In this document: positions 10,393 through 19,614 of the stretch, one piece after another
Layout: every line of letters starts with the position of its first letter
Numbering within the stretch: position 1 is the first letter of the stretch
Origin: Cunninghamia lanceolata
Lineage: Eukaryota; Streptophyta; Pinopsida; Cupressales; Cupressaceae
Reading direction: 5' to 3'
DNA: 64,000 nucleotides
Assembly: GCA_027924645.1 (NCBI GenBank)
Contig: BSBN01000860.1
Location: 1,240,001-1,304,000, forward strand
Program-made: the position numbers and the translations under genes
Notes under the pieces: model-generated
What the model was told of the DNA's origin: nothing
Database searches by the model: none
Seen by the model: the letters and a program-made list of their open reading frames with translations, nothing else

Positions 10393-10527
10393 TGTTGGTG
10401 TTGGAAATAAGCCACACCCAAACCGATGATGGACTGGTCCAAGAGGGGCCAGTAGCTCAATGGTAGAGCACTCCAGCAGTGAATGGAAGGTCCTAGGTTC
10501 GAGTCCTAGCTGGTCCATGTCTCAACA
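10393..10527 (+). repeat. TRIM 3' LTR
   Basis: 135 bp, TGTTGG...CAACA, the fuller copy of the LTR, followed by the target duplication TCAGA. It contains the foldable tRNA-like segment at 10446-10517. Confidence 0.92.
10446..10517 (+). ncRNA. tRNA-like cloverleaf with internal pol III boxes, inside the TRIM LTR
   Basis: A 72-nt segment folds as a tRNA. The acceptor stem GGGCCAG/CTGGTCC pairs over 7 bp with one G-U. The D arm GCTC/GAGC has the loop AATGGTA. The T arm CTAGG/CCTAG has the canonical loop TTCGAGT, and one unpaired A follows the acceptor. The anticodon arm CTCCA/TGGAA has one mismatch and an 8-base loop (GCAGTGAA) instead of 7, so no anticodon can be assigned. TAGCTCAATGG fits the A box and GGTTCGAGTCC the B box of RNA polymerase III genes. 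It is therefore tRNA-derived and possibly transcribed, but unlikely to be a working tRNA. Confidence 0.75.
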
Positions 10528-10747
10528 TCAGAAACGCTTGACAATCAGAAACACTAAATTCTGCAGGTGGTGACAAACCAGGCATAAAAAAACTAGATTA
10601 GAACACCCAGATCTGTGTGAAACCCACGAATGAAACCTTGCAAATCTTCAGTTTGCAAAAAAAAATTGCATTTTTTTCCAATAAACTGACACACCTATGA
10701 TAGGGCTAAATGTGTGGGATGAAACTGGGAAGGGAATTGCGATTCTA

Positions 10748-10760
10748 GGCTTTGATACCA
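10748..10760 (-). other. Possible primer-binding site of an older, interrupted LTR element
   Basis: The minus strand reads TGGTATCAAAGCC, a near match to the initiator Met primer site. It ends 4 bases from the target duplication of the TR-GAG element, so that element landed at the LTR/primer junction of an older minus-strand element. The displaced LTR would continue at 12934. Confidence 0.4.
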
Positions 10761-10769
10761 TATAGGAGC

Positions 10770-10941
10770 TAATGAGAAGTAAAATGCTTGATTGATTTAT
10801 TATTTGATGAACTATACAAGCATTTATACAAGAGAAATACAGTTAATAAAAATGTAACTGTATACCTGGTAACTATAACTACATAACCGCTAAGCGGTTG
10901 GTTACTTATTAAATAATGTAATATGAAATGTTATGCTAACA
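10770..10941 (-). repeat. TR-GAG 3' LTR
   Basis: 172 bp. On the minus strand it begins TGTTAGCATAACATTTC and ends TTCTCATTA. It pairs with 12762-12933. Confidence 0.9.
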
Positions 10942-11505
10942 TTCCCCCCTTATTACATTGTTCCTGTAAAAGTACCAGGGGACCCCCCCTGAATGCTAAC
11001 ATACTGAAAAAAGTTGATTACATAATATGAATACATATTTTATAGAAGATCTTCTCCCAAAGAACAAATCTTAAACCAAGCAGAGCTCCATCATGCTCTT
11101 TCATCTACCCTCAGAAAGGCGTAGCTTCGAGCTATGTTTTTAAGCTTTTTAGTCCCAAACTCTCAAATCACAGAGTCTTAAATTATTTGACAACAATCCC
11201 TAAGAGATATGATAGATCTCTATCATTGTCTAGTGACCGCAAAAGGGTATAATTCTCGATCATATACTCTGAATCTCGCTAGACAACAATCCATATTGAG
11301 CTCAACACCAAATCACAAACCTATCTCCAAAACAAAATCTTCACAAAACATACATTCTTTAAATCCATCAACATCAACAAAGAAAAGCAAAACAACCAAT
11401 ACCAAAAATGCTTCTCATGCAAAGCATCATCTCAAAGTGAGAAGCTAACTTGAGATGATGGAAAATCCTCCATCCTTCGATGCCGCCTGCCTCCAATATG
11501 AAGGC
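10942..11505 (-). other. TR-GAG interior between gag and the 3' LTR, non-coding
   Basis: This holds the polypurine tract (10943-10951, read on the minus strand) and about 550 bp with no recognisable domain. It stands where protease, integrase and RT would lie in a full copia element. Confidence 0.6.
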
Positions 11506-12327
11506 TTAAAGGGCGTATCCACAAAAATTAATAGCACCATCTAGTGGATCCTTATCATCTTCAATGCAAGCAAGGTTTCCTTCATTTTTGACCTTTCCTT
11601 TAAGAACATCACTAGCTCGAGTTCTACAATCACAAGCTGTGTGACCATTTTTCTTATAATAAAAACATTTGATTTTCTCTGATCTCTTGTAATTGCTTCT
11701 TGAGAATAATGCTTTCTCCTGAGAATCATCTTCTGAATCTTCTGTTGTTCTCTTCTCTTCTGCTAGAAGAGCAGAAATCATACCTTCTAGAATTTGTGAA
11801 GGTATTTGACTGAATGTAAAAATAACATTGTTGTATTTTGAAGGCAAACTATTTAATAGGATGGCCTTAGCATCATCATCATCTACCGTAACCTTAACCT
11901 CTGCTAGCTGTCTAATGAGAGACTGCAAGTTACTTATATGATTTGACATTGTGATTCCATCTTCCATCTTAAATCTAAATAATTGAAGTTTTAGAGAAAA
12001 CTTTGCATTAACGGCTTTTGCTCCAAACAATTTATTCAGATTATCCCAAATTTCAATTGATGATTTATCCAAATCAATGTGGTGCAATTTAGTGTCAGAA
12101 AGAGCAAGACCAATTATAGCCTTGACTTTATCATCTCTACTACTCCAATCTAATAACTTATTTGCATATCTAGGTGCTTTTTCCTTTCCACTTACTATTC
12201 CCCATAAATTTTTATTCATTAGTTGCATTTGAATTTTCATTCTCCAAGTATGAAAATTGAAACTGGAATACTTGTCTAATGGAATCTCCATTGAAAATAA
12301 TACTCCAAAAAGAAATAGTAAGACCAA
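11506..12327 (-). CDS. Gag protein of the TR-GAG-like element (copia type)
   Basis: An intact frame of 273 codons. The Met at 12291 (MEIPLDKYSSFNFHTWRMK) is the likelier start; the 12 codons before it are hydrophobic and lack family similarity. FNFHTWRMKIQMQLMNKNLW opens the copia gag domain (about residues 20-45), and IWDNLNKLFGAK with LKLQLFRFKMEDG lies near residues 90-120. A C-terminal zinc knuckle is damaged: CFYYKKNGHTACDC has Tyr for the second Cys. Gag would form the particle that packages the RNA. An open gag over an otherwise empty element suggests that Gag was kept while the enzymes came from a partner. Expression cannot be judged from sequence. Confidence 0.85.
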   Translation of the reverse strand: MVLLFLFGVLFSMEIPLDKYSSFNFHTWRMKIQMQLMNKNLWGIVSGKEKAPRYANKLLDWSSRDDKVKAIIGLALSDTKLHHIDLDKSSIEIWDNLNKLFGAKAVNAKFSLKLQLFRFKMEDGITMSNHISNLQSLIRQLAEVKVTVDDDDAKAILLNSLPSKYNNVIFTFSQIPSQILEGMISALLAEEKRTTEDSEDDSQEKALFSRSNYKRSEKIKCFYYKKNGHTACDCRTRASDVLKGKVKNEGNLACIEDDKDPLDGAINFCGYAL

Positions 12328-12747
12328 ATTGACCTTCTTACTCTAAATTAAATATATTTGCTTATAAAATTTTGCACTTCCATGCACACTTCAATACATA
12401 CCTTTCCCTGACTGAAAACTCCCCTGTGAATTCTGTCTACTTAGCAAGAACAACAGTGCCTCTCACCACAAATTTGTATATCAAAGACTGTTGCCAGTGT
12501 ATTCTCTTTCACACGTAGGCATACTTCATTCAAAGGTGACACAGATCTTTAGATCCATAGAAGGTGATGGCATAGAGAATGGAAGACATCCTAGACTCGC
12601 GTGAGGTAGAAGTCAATGTAGGGGATATCGTTTGCAAGACTTTGTGGGATTCAAATCCTTTCTTCTGTACACGCCTCAATAATCATAAGATCTCCCTTGC
12701 AGAAGGCTCTTTAAAATCTCCATCTTATCGTGCCTCAAATCAACGCT

Positions 12748-12759
12748 GCTCTGATACCA
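12748..12759 (-). other. TR-GAG primer-binding site
   Basis: The minus strand reads TGGTATCAGAGC, two bases inside the 5' LTR (12762-12933). It is the initiator Met tRNA primer type. Confidence 0.88.
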
Positions 12760-12761
12760 TT

Positions 12762-12933
12762 TAATGAGAAGCAAAATGGTTGATTGACTTATTATTTGAT
12801 GAACTATACAAGCATTTATACAAGAGAAATATAGTTAATAAAACTGTAACTGTATACCCAGTAGCTGTAACTACATAACCGCTAAGCAGTTGGTTACTTA
12901 TTAAACAATGTAATATGAAATGTTATGCTAACA
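12762..12933 (-). repeat. TR-GAG 5' LTR
   Basis: 172 bp, the upstream LTR for the minus-strand gag. It is followed on the plus strand by the target duplication GGAGT. Confidence 0.9.
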
Positions 12934-13255
12934 GGAGTAGCAATGAAATGAATCGAATAACCAAACTTCCACAAGATGAATGTGCACAAAGCAAGAGGAT
13001 GAAATCTATCATAAAAATGTATAAGAATGTATAGAGAACTCCTTGTATATGTAGGACAAGGAGGAAGTGAGAAGGTGAGAGTCAAACACTAACTAACCGT
13101 CCATAATGTGTGACACATGTAGAACACTTGGGACAAGTGTGAGAGCATGTGTCAAATACCTACGAGGTGAGGCAACTAAACCACTAATGAACTTAAGCTA
13201 GTGTGAAACTAGATAGATGTAAATTAGATGACTAAAGACACCTTTCACACTAACA
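12934..13255 (-). repeat. Possible displaced LTR of the older interrupted element
   Basis: If 10748-10760 is a primer site, its LTR continues here. On the minus strand the stretch starts TGTTAGTGTGAAAGGTG (13255) and runs to the TR-GAG target duplication. No second copy is visible in the window, so this rests on position and the TG start alone. Confidence 0.35.
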
Positions 13256-16200
13256 GGACCTAGAGTCCAATGGACCTCAAAAACCTCAAGGTCAAAAGAC
13301 TAATCAAAGCCTGAGGTCTCAATTGGATTGATAGATAGAGTCCCAGGAACCAAAATAGGCCCGAGAACCCGAAAACCCAGAATTAAAGTATCTTCTAGTG
13401 TTAGAACAAAAGAAGTTCAAAAACCAAGTTTTTGAAGCAAAACAAACTCCCAAGGGGGAAAACTAAAAGACAAAAAAAAATCCAAGGATCACATCAAGAT
13501 AGACGACCAAACAAAAAGGACAAAAAGGACATAAGGGGGTCTGAACATGATAAAAAAAAGGTGGGGGTAGGAATGCAGGGCATAACAGGACCAAAGGCCA
13601 GCCCAAAATTCTATTAAGGATTTCTAAGTTCCAATCCCGCATCCATCATTCTAATGTGAGATCACCATTTCATGTCTGAGAGATTTAAATGGCTAAAGTT
13701 TGGTGGACCCAAAATGTTCTATGTCTAGATTTTATCTTGTCTCTCATCTATCAAGGGTTAAAATTGTTTGTTTTGAGGTCTAGCATCTCTAATAATTGGT
13801 AGACCTGAAGTCAAAATTAGCTCTATTTTATTTTACCGTTAGATCTGTAATTACCCAAAATTAGACGGACCAACATGGTAGTCCAATGATAATCCAATGG
13901 TTCAACTCATGACCCATGTGGCATGAATGTGTACTCTCTCTACCTTTCTAGTCATGATGGAAGTATCTAATCAACCTTTAGGACTCCCCTCTTATCCTTG
14001 CCTCTTCCTCCCTAGTTTCCTTCAGTAGCCTTTTAACCTTTGTCCCTTCAAAAGCCATATTTTTCTTCTCCAAGTCCTTTGGTCATCCTAGATTGTCTAG
14101 GTAATCCAAGTGACCTTCCCATGTAAAAGGGGCAACCCAGACCCTCGAAACAAGTGACCATGTTAAAATTTATGCAAAAAGATTCTAGTTTCATCCATTC
14201 TTCCACAATTTTTGCTCTTGACGAGTAGTCCATTTGGGTTAGGATCTACCTACCCCTTGTTAACTGTTAAGTTTCTCCTGAGTCATGCTCTTGATTACCC
14301 AATTACCTTCCCTCAATTTTGATCTTGATTGATTTCATTGAGCCTATATAAAGAAACTCCTTGCTCATTTCAAAAGGAGGTAGAATCAAAATTGGAGTCT
14401 GGTATTTTAGTTTCTTTGCTAGAATCTCTGAGTCATTGCTTGGGTTGTAAGTCCACCTTTAGAAGCCCCAAATCCAAGGTTCCCCTAGCTCCATTTTTAC
14501 TACAGCCTCCAAGTTGTCTTAACATCTCTTATTGTTGAAGCTCCAGAAAACTTTCAACACCTTCACTATAGCATATTCCTCTATTCTCCTCTGAGCCTAG
14601 TTTTCTATTCTATCCTATTTTTTCCATCAAGCAAAGCACCCCAAGCAAGAGAGGAGGAAGGATAGAACAAGATGAGCCACTGAGAGTAGACTCAACACAA
14701 TGCTTCTTACACAGGTTCCATCATTTTGTTTAGAATAGCTTCTTTTGAAAGTAGATTAAATTAGATTTATTTTAATAGTCAATTAATCTCAAACTTGGTT
14801 GGATTAGTGACATTCTGTCACTATATCACGAATTTAGATTACTTAGAGTTTATTTATTGTTATTAGAATAGATTTGTTTATGCAAGTAGTTTGATTAAAT
14901 TAGATTTCAATTCTACATACATCCTAGAAAGCCCTCGGTCCCAACACAAGGCACTTAGTGGAAAGCCCTTGATCCCAACACGATGCAAACAACATTCAAA
15001 TCATCATATTCAAAATCAAAAAAACCAAAACATTTGACTACATTGCATTTAGATCATCCTAAAATTGTTTGATTGCAAGTAGATAATTAGTACACACTTC
15101 ATTTTGGGAAAATACAAAAAAAGGATTCTAGAATAGATTTGTTTTCTTGTATGCATTAGATTAATCCATTTAGGTAAATAATTTCAACTATCAAAAACAT
15201 GAAAAGTGAGCAAAAACCCTTGACCACAACATGAGGCATTCAACAAAGGCAATAACAAGAGAAAGCATGACAAAGCCTCTTCAAAGGTTTGTAAGACAAC
15301 CTCAAATGCAACACATAAATATAATAGTCTATCACCAAGTGCTCTCCCTAGAGAAGTGAGTGAACCTATCAGTGTGATTCCCATTCAACACAACAACTTC
15401 ACTACCATCCACAACACTCTTCTTCCACATGAAGAGAGTAATTAGTCCAATTCACTCCTACTTAGATGGCTTTTTGCAGAAGAGTACAAGAGATTTGGCT
15501 AATGCCTCTAGCAAGGGTGTTACATGTCTCTGTCCTAAGTCTAATTCAACCACATTGTGGTTGCAAAGATTTTAGACAACACAAGATCCAAATTTGTTCC
15601 CAAACAAGACTTTAGAGTCTGAAAGGTCTAAAGTGCCCATGCCTGGGTGGACCCAAAGTGGTTTTCTATCAAAATAAAATCAAGGCCTTGCATCTGTTTA
15701 TTGGAGTCAAAAGTCAATTTATTTCTCATAACTAAGAGACCCAGATTTTGATAGACCCAAAATTGTTTTATGTTGGTGCTATAATCTAAAGCTCGTGTTT
15801 GCCGCTTGAAGCAAGGCACTTCCCATTTGTTTTTCAAGTCTGAGTGGATCAGGGTCTTACGGACTTGAAACCTTTCTCTAGCAGTGTACTATGTTATATA
15901 TGGCTTTCAATTTTGTGGCTGAGTGTGATGACTTTCCTAGTGAACTTGGTGGACCTATGATATCTATCAAGTAGAATGAAGTCAGAATTCCATGCCCATG
16001 GGGAAGGAAAAGTTCATAAGTTTTCTCCAAGAGCTCCATGCAGACCATAGTGCTTCTAGACTTTACCATATCCCATCATATGTCTTACTTGGAGTGATTC
16101 CTGGGTCAACACTTATCTTCAACAAAATTTCCTAGACTTGTAGTGGGTTTTTCAAATGTTCTCTTGGGGCTTGCCACATGATGACTTCTAATTGGCTATA

Positions 16201-16676
16201 GTCAAAGGGTGCTCTATGGGAGATCTAGTTGTGCCCATGTTTCTCTTTGCCTGCAACTGTTGATCTCAAGGTCTTTTGCCGCAATGATTGGGAGTTGTCA
16301 ATTCTCACGAGAGTTGAGTGTCTAAAGGAAAAGTGCAAGGAGGAGCACAAGGGGATCAAGAATAGGCATGTGGCATGTTCAAATTAGTGTAGGGTGTTTA
16401 GTGAAGTGAAATTTATTTCTTGATCCCATGACCACTTGTGAGAAGGAATTCTAATGACAACAATTTGCACCATGGTTCCAATTCAGAATTTAAGCCTATG
16501 TTGACTATGTAAGCTGATGAGAAATCTATTTGTTCCTTCCGTACCTAATGGAGATGGTGAAGACATTAGTTGTTCAGTTAGAGATAACATAGACTCTTAC
16601 AGAAGCAAATCTGATTTAGGGGAGTTGTGTTGTTTAGAGGGAAGGTAGCTAGGAAATGAATGAATAACTGACAACG
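13256..16676. other. No gene seen
   Basis: Only short open frames on both strands, with no domains. A-rich and T-rich patches occur. A phrase GGACCCAAA.TG recurs (about 13704, 15650, 15749), suggesting a diverged local repeat. No LTR pair or RNA gene could be identified. Confidence 0.4.
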
Positions 16677-17775
16677 TGTTGGCAAGAGACACTATATGGA
16701 TTCATGAATGTTATCATTGATGGCAACAAAGTTCATCCCACACATCCGCAAGACATGGTATGTCTATACCGGAAGTCAAAGTGAAGAATGTTGTGGTCTG
16801 GTAAACAAGAACAGAGCAGTCAGTAAGGTCCGACAGACATGTCCAGATCTCTCAGTAGAAGTATCTCAGTGAAGTGAAGATTTGGGGAAGTCAAGAGTAG
16901 TATCTTGACTGATAGATTCCAAGGTTTGAGCCTCCGGTGTGGAAAGGATAAAGAGATATGAATGCTTGAGTGTCGGGTTCCCAAGTGACAGTGTGAACAG
17001 AGGAAGAACTCACTGGCAGTACATCAGACATTATTCTGGATGTGTTACTGATGTTGGAAAAGGTTATGAAGGCATAAATTATGTTTGGCCGACATGATTA
17101 ATGATTTCCACAAGTATATCCTTGATGCGCATTACTTGGTAAGCAAGGATTCAGCTGACAGATCAAAGTTTATTGAAAATATTGACTATTCCGAGTGCCA
17201 ACTAGAAAGGTGATGAAATCACTTTTGCGGATATATATATATATGATAGATTTAGTTATGAGTTGTGTTGAAGTTGTAAGTGATGTGTGAAGAAAAGTAG
17301 TAGAGCCGAATAAAAGCAGAAAGGAAGATCTAGTATGTGAAAGGAAAGTAGCATAAAAGAAGAGGAAAGATGAAGTGCGGCAGATCAGTATACAGAGCCT
17401 AACCGGAACTGAACTCCAGCATATGTTGATGCTCCTTATTAGTTCAAGTATTGCATTACACTCTTTATAAATTGTAGACAGTGTGTCTCATGTAGGTAGT
17501 GTGCCTCTTGTGAGCAATGTGCTCGGGCAGTGAGCCCTAATTGGCAAGTGCCATTTTGTACTTCCATTCTTCTAACAGAGAATACAATCTTGGGTTAATC
17601 ACCCTGTGGTTTTCTCCCTTAACAGGGTTTCCACGTCAAAAATATTGTGTCATGTGTTTATCTATTTCATAGTTATGTTTGCTTGTTTGAATTGATACTG
17701 TACTAATCATTAAGAAAGTTTAGAAAGCTGAAATAATTAAGATAACTGATTCACCCCCCCTCTTAGTTATCAACA
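16677..17775 (+). repeat. 5' LTR of the LARD-like element
   Basis: 1099 bp, TGTTGGC...TCAACA. It includes an AT run (TATATATATATATAT, about 17230) and a TTTATAAA at about 17465 that could serve as promoter elements. Confidence 0.92.
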
Positions 17776-17777
17776 AT

Positions 17778-17789
17778 TGGTATTAGAGC
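17778..17789 (+). other. Primer-binding site of the LARD-like element
   Basis: TGGTATTAGAGC starts two bases after the LTR. It has one change from TGGTATCAGAGC, a C to T. Confidence 0.85.
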
Positions 17790-17841
17790 CAAGTTCCTCC
17801 TAAATAGAGTCTAACAACTTGAGGAAGATCTAGGAATCCAA

Positions 17842-19023
17842 ATGGATGCATATGGTTTAAGGGAGCAACTCAAGACTGCCCTTTATGATCTTGAGCAGTC
17901 AAACTCTGAAGTCAATGAATTAAAGGAAAGACTCAAACAGGCTGATGATTTCATTAAAGAACTAAAAGACAAATTAAGTCTCTCTATGAAAAAGAGAAAG
18001 GAGCTACTTCAGCAATTGGCAAGTCAAGGTGAAGCAAATGATGCAAATGAAGATCTGAAGGAGAAAACTAAGCTATGTGAAAAGTTATCAAAAGAAATCA
18101 TTATGGTAAGACATGAAATAGAATCAAGAGTTATAAAGTTTACCCAAGAGATTGAAGAGAAAAGAAAAACTAAAGATAATCTAAGACAATCTCTCAAGGA
18201 GAAATCAGAAGATTGCCACAAGATGGATAGAATTATCAGACATCTTGAATCTGATCTTGAAGATGCTAAAGATAATGAAGAAAAACTTGAGGATCAAATT
18301 GTCTCTCTCAAAAGAGTTCTTCAAACAACAAATAAATATAAAGAGAAATTCAAGATAAGTTCTGCCCAACTTGAAGTTCTTCTTGAAAGCCAAAATAGGG
18401 TAGATGACAAGTGTGGTTTGGGATATGAGAAAGGAGAAAGCTCCAGATCCGGTCAGAAGAATTTTAGATCAGAAAACCCAAGGAACAAGCCTAGAAGTCC
18501 TCCAATAAGGCAGCCTAATGCTCAAAGATATTCATCCTTCAATGGATACTATCACAACTGCAATAACTTTGGTCATAAAGCTAATCAGTGTAGAAGGAGA
18601 ATGAATCAAAGTAATACATCCTTCTCTGGACAGTGCTTCAACTATAAAAGGTATGGTCACAAATCTCATGAATGCAGAAATATGCAAATGAACAATTCAT
18701 TCAATGGTAGATGCTTTGCATGCAATAGAATGGGTCATATGGCTAATCAATGCAGATCAAGAGGATATCAATCAAATATGCAAAGAAATGTTGTTTGCCA
18801 GATTTGCAATAGATCCGGTCATATAGCAAAATTTTGTAGAAGCAAGAATCAGGATAAAAGAGGTCTGGTATATTATAATCAGAATCAAGATAAGGGGAAA
18901 CAAAAAGTAAATGCGAATGAAGTTCAAAGTGAGATGAACAAGATTTGGGTGAAGAAAAACACAGAGAATGTAGGGGATGGATCCGCACCAGACTCTGGTG
19001 CTGATATTGCTTCCAGAAATTAA
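17842..19023 (+). CDS. Gag-like protein: coiled coil plus four zinc knuckles
   Basis: An intact frame of 393 codons starting 64 bases after the primer site. Residues 1-190 are a long charged coiled coil (LKERLKQADDFIKELKDKL and onward, with heptad-like Leu, Ile and Val spacing). Residues 200-235 are basic and Ser/Arg/Pro-rich. Four CCHC-type knuckles follow. Two are complete (CFACNRMGHMANQC, CQICNRSGHIAKFC). Two have lost a Cys to Tyr (the YHNCNNFGHKANQC unit and CFNYKRYGHKSHEC). A DSGAD near the end (residues 384-388) recalls a copia protease start but nothing protease-like follows. The knuckles should bind RNA; the coiled coil should mediate assembly. Confidence 0.8.
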   Translation: MDAYGLREQLKTALYDLEQSNSEVNELKERLKQADDFIKELKDKLSLSMKKRKELLQQLASQGEANDANEDLKEKTKLCEKLSKEIIMVRHEIESRVIKFTQEIEEKRKTKDNLRQSLKEKSEDCHKMDRIIRHLESDLEDAKDNEEKLEDQIVSLKRVLQTTNKYKEKFKISSAQLEVLLESQNRVDDKCGLGYEKGESSRSGQKNFRSENPRNKPRSPPIRQPNAQRYSSFNGYYHNCNNFGHKANQCRRRMNQSNTSFSGQCFNYKRYGHKSHECRNMQMNNSFNGRCFACNRMGHMANQCRSRGYQSNMQRNVVCQICNRSGHIAKFCRSKNQDKRGLVYYNQNQDKGKQKVNANEVQSEMNKIWVKKNTENVGDGSAPDSGADIASRN

Positions 19024-19614
19024 AAAGTGAGCTCTGGCTCAGGGGGAGACACAAAGAAAACCTTGTTCCCCCAGCCAGTCAATTGGTGCCGGAACTGGCA
19101 CAAGGAGAGCTGCGGATTAAAAGGGGTATGGTAAAGATTTGAGAGATCCAAAAGAAGTCTTGAAGAATCTAATCCTATCAGAATTGATCTGGTCTTCCGA
19201 TAAAATTAGATTCCTTACAAGTTTGGTTTGGATTCAAATTATGGTGTCTTGATCTGTAAATAGATCAAATGACTAATGAAAGGAAGATAAATTATCACTA
19301 CTCTTCTAGAATAACTTTGAAATCCATCTCAGTGATCCAGAAAGGTTTTGTCTTTGAATAAGACAAACAAAGCAAACTTAAATGAATTAGGTTGCGCATT
19401 TATTGTCGAGTGAAAATTAGGGCTTCTCAGAAATAAAAGGGTTCATTCACTCATCATTTGTATACTCACATGCGAAGAAGAGAGAAAAGAAGCTCTGCAA
19501 CAACTTCTCCCAAAGATCAAGACGATTCCTCATACAACTCAATCCAGATTTTATCGTGTGCCCTAAACAACGTAAAAGGTATTCTTCGTTCTTGATTTCC
19601 TTTAGTAAGATTAT

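Larger units (their letters stand above)
10201..10527 (+). mobile_element. Complete TRIM/SMART miniature LTR retrotransposon carrying a tRNA-like sequence
   Basis: The whole element is 327 bp: a 128-bp 5' LTR, a 64-bp interior and a 135-bp 3' LTR, flanked by the perfect 5-bp duplication TCAGA (10196-10200 and 10528-10532). Both LTRs start TGTTGGTGTTGG and end CTCAACA. A primer-binding site TGGTATCAGAGC directly follows the 5' LTR, and a G-run polypurine tract directly precedes the 3' LTR. There is no coding capacity, so it must have moved with borrowed enzymes. Its size puts it with the smallest LTR elements known (TRIM/SMART classes). The tRNA-like segment in each LTR is unusual. Confidence 0.92.
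10770..12933 (-). mobile_element. Gag-only LTR retrotransposon (TR-GAG-like), copia derivative
   Basis: The element is 2164 bp with two 172-bp LTRs (10770-10941 and 12762-12933), TGTTAGC...CTCATTA on the minus strand. It has a primer site at 12759-12748 and a polypurine tract AAGGGGGGA (minus) next to the left LTR. The flanks GGAGC (10765-10769) and GGAGT (12934-12938) are a 5-bp target duplication with one change. The interior holds one gag ORF and no protease, integrase or RT. This is the organisation of terminal-repeat elements with only a GAG domain. I count about 11 differences between the LTRs, so insertion is not recent. Confidence 0.88.

Noticed and set aside
10201..10527. Two copies of an ordinary nuclear tRNA gene or of a SINE
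   Set aside because: The repeats begin TG and end CA, are separated by a primer site and polypurine tract, and the pair as a whole is bracketed by one target duplication. The unit is an LTR element and the tRNA-like part is inside its LTR.
13432..13617. Lys/Arg-rich 61-codon ORF as a small gene
   Set aside because: Its composition follows an A-rich tract (runs of AAAAA). It has no motif, no supporting context and many similar chance frames nearby.
18990..19010. DSGAD at the end of the coiled-coil gag as a protease active site
   Set aside because: It is four codons from the stop and no flap or C-terminal protease motif follows in any frame.
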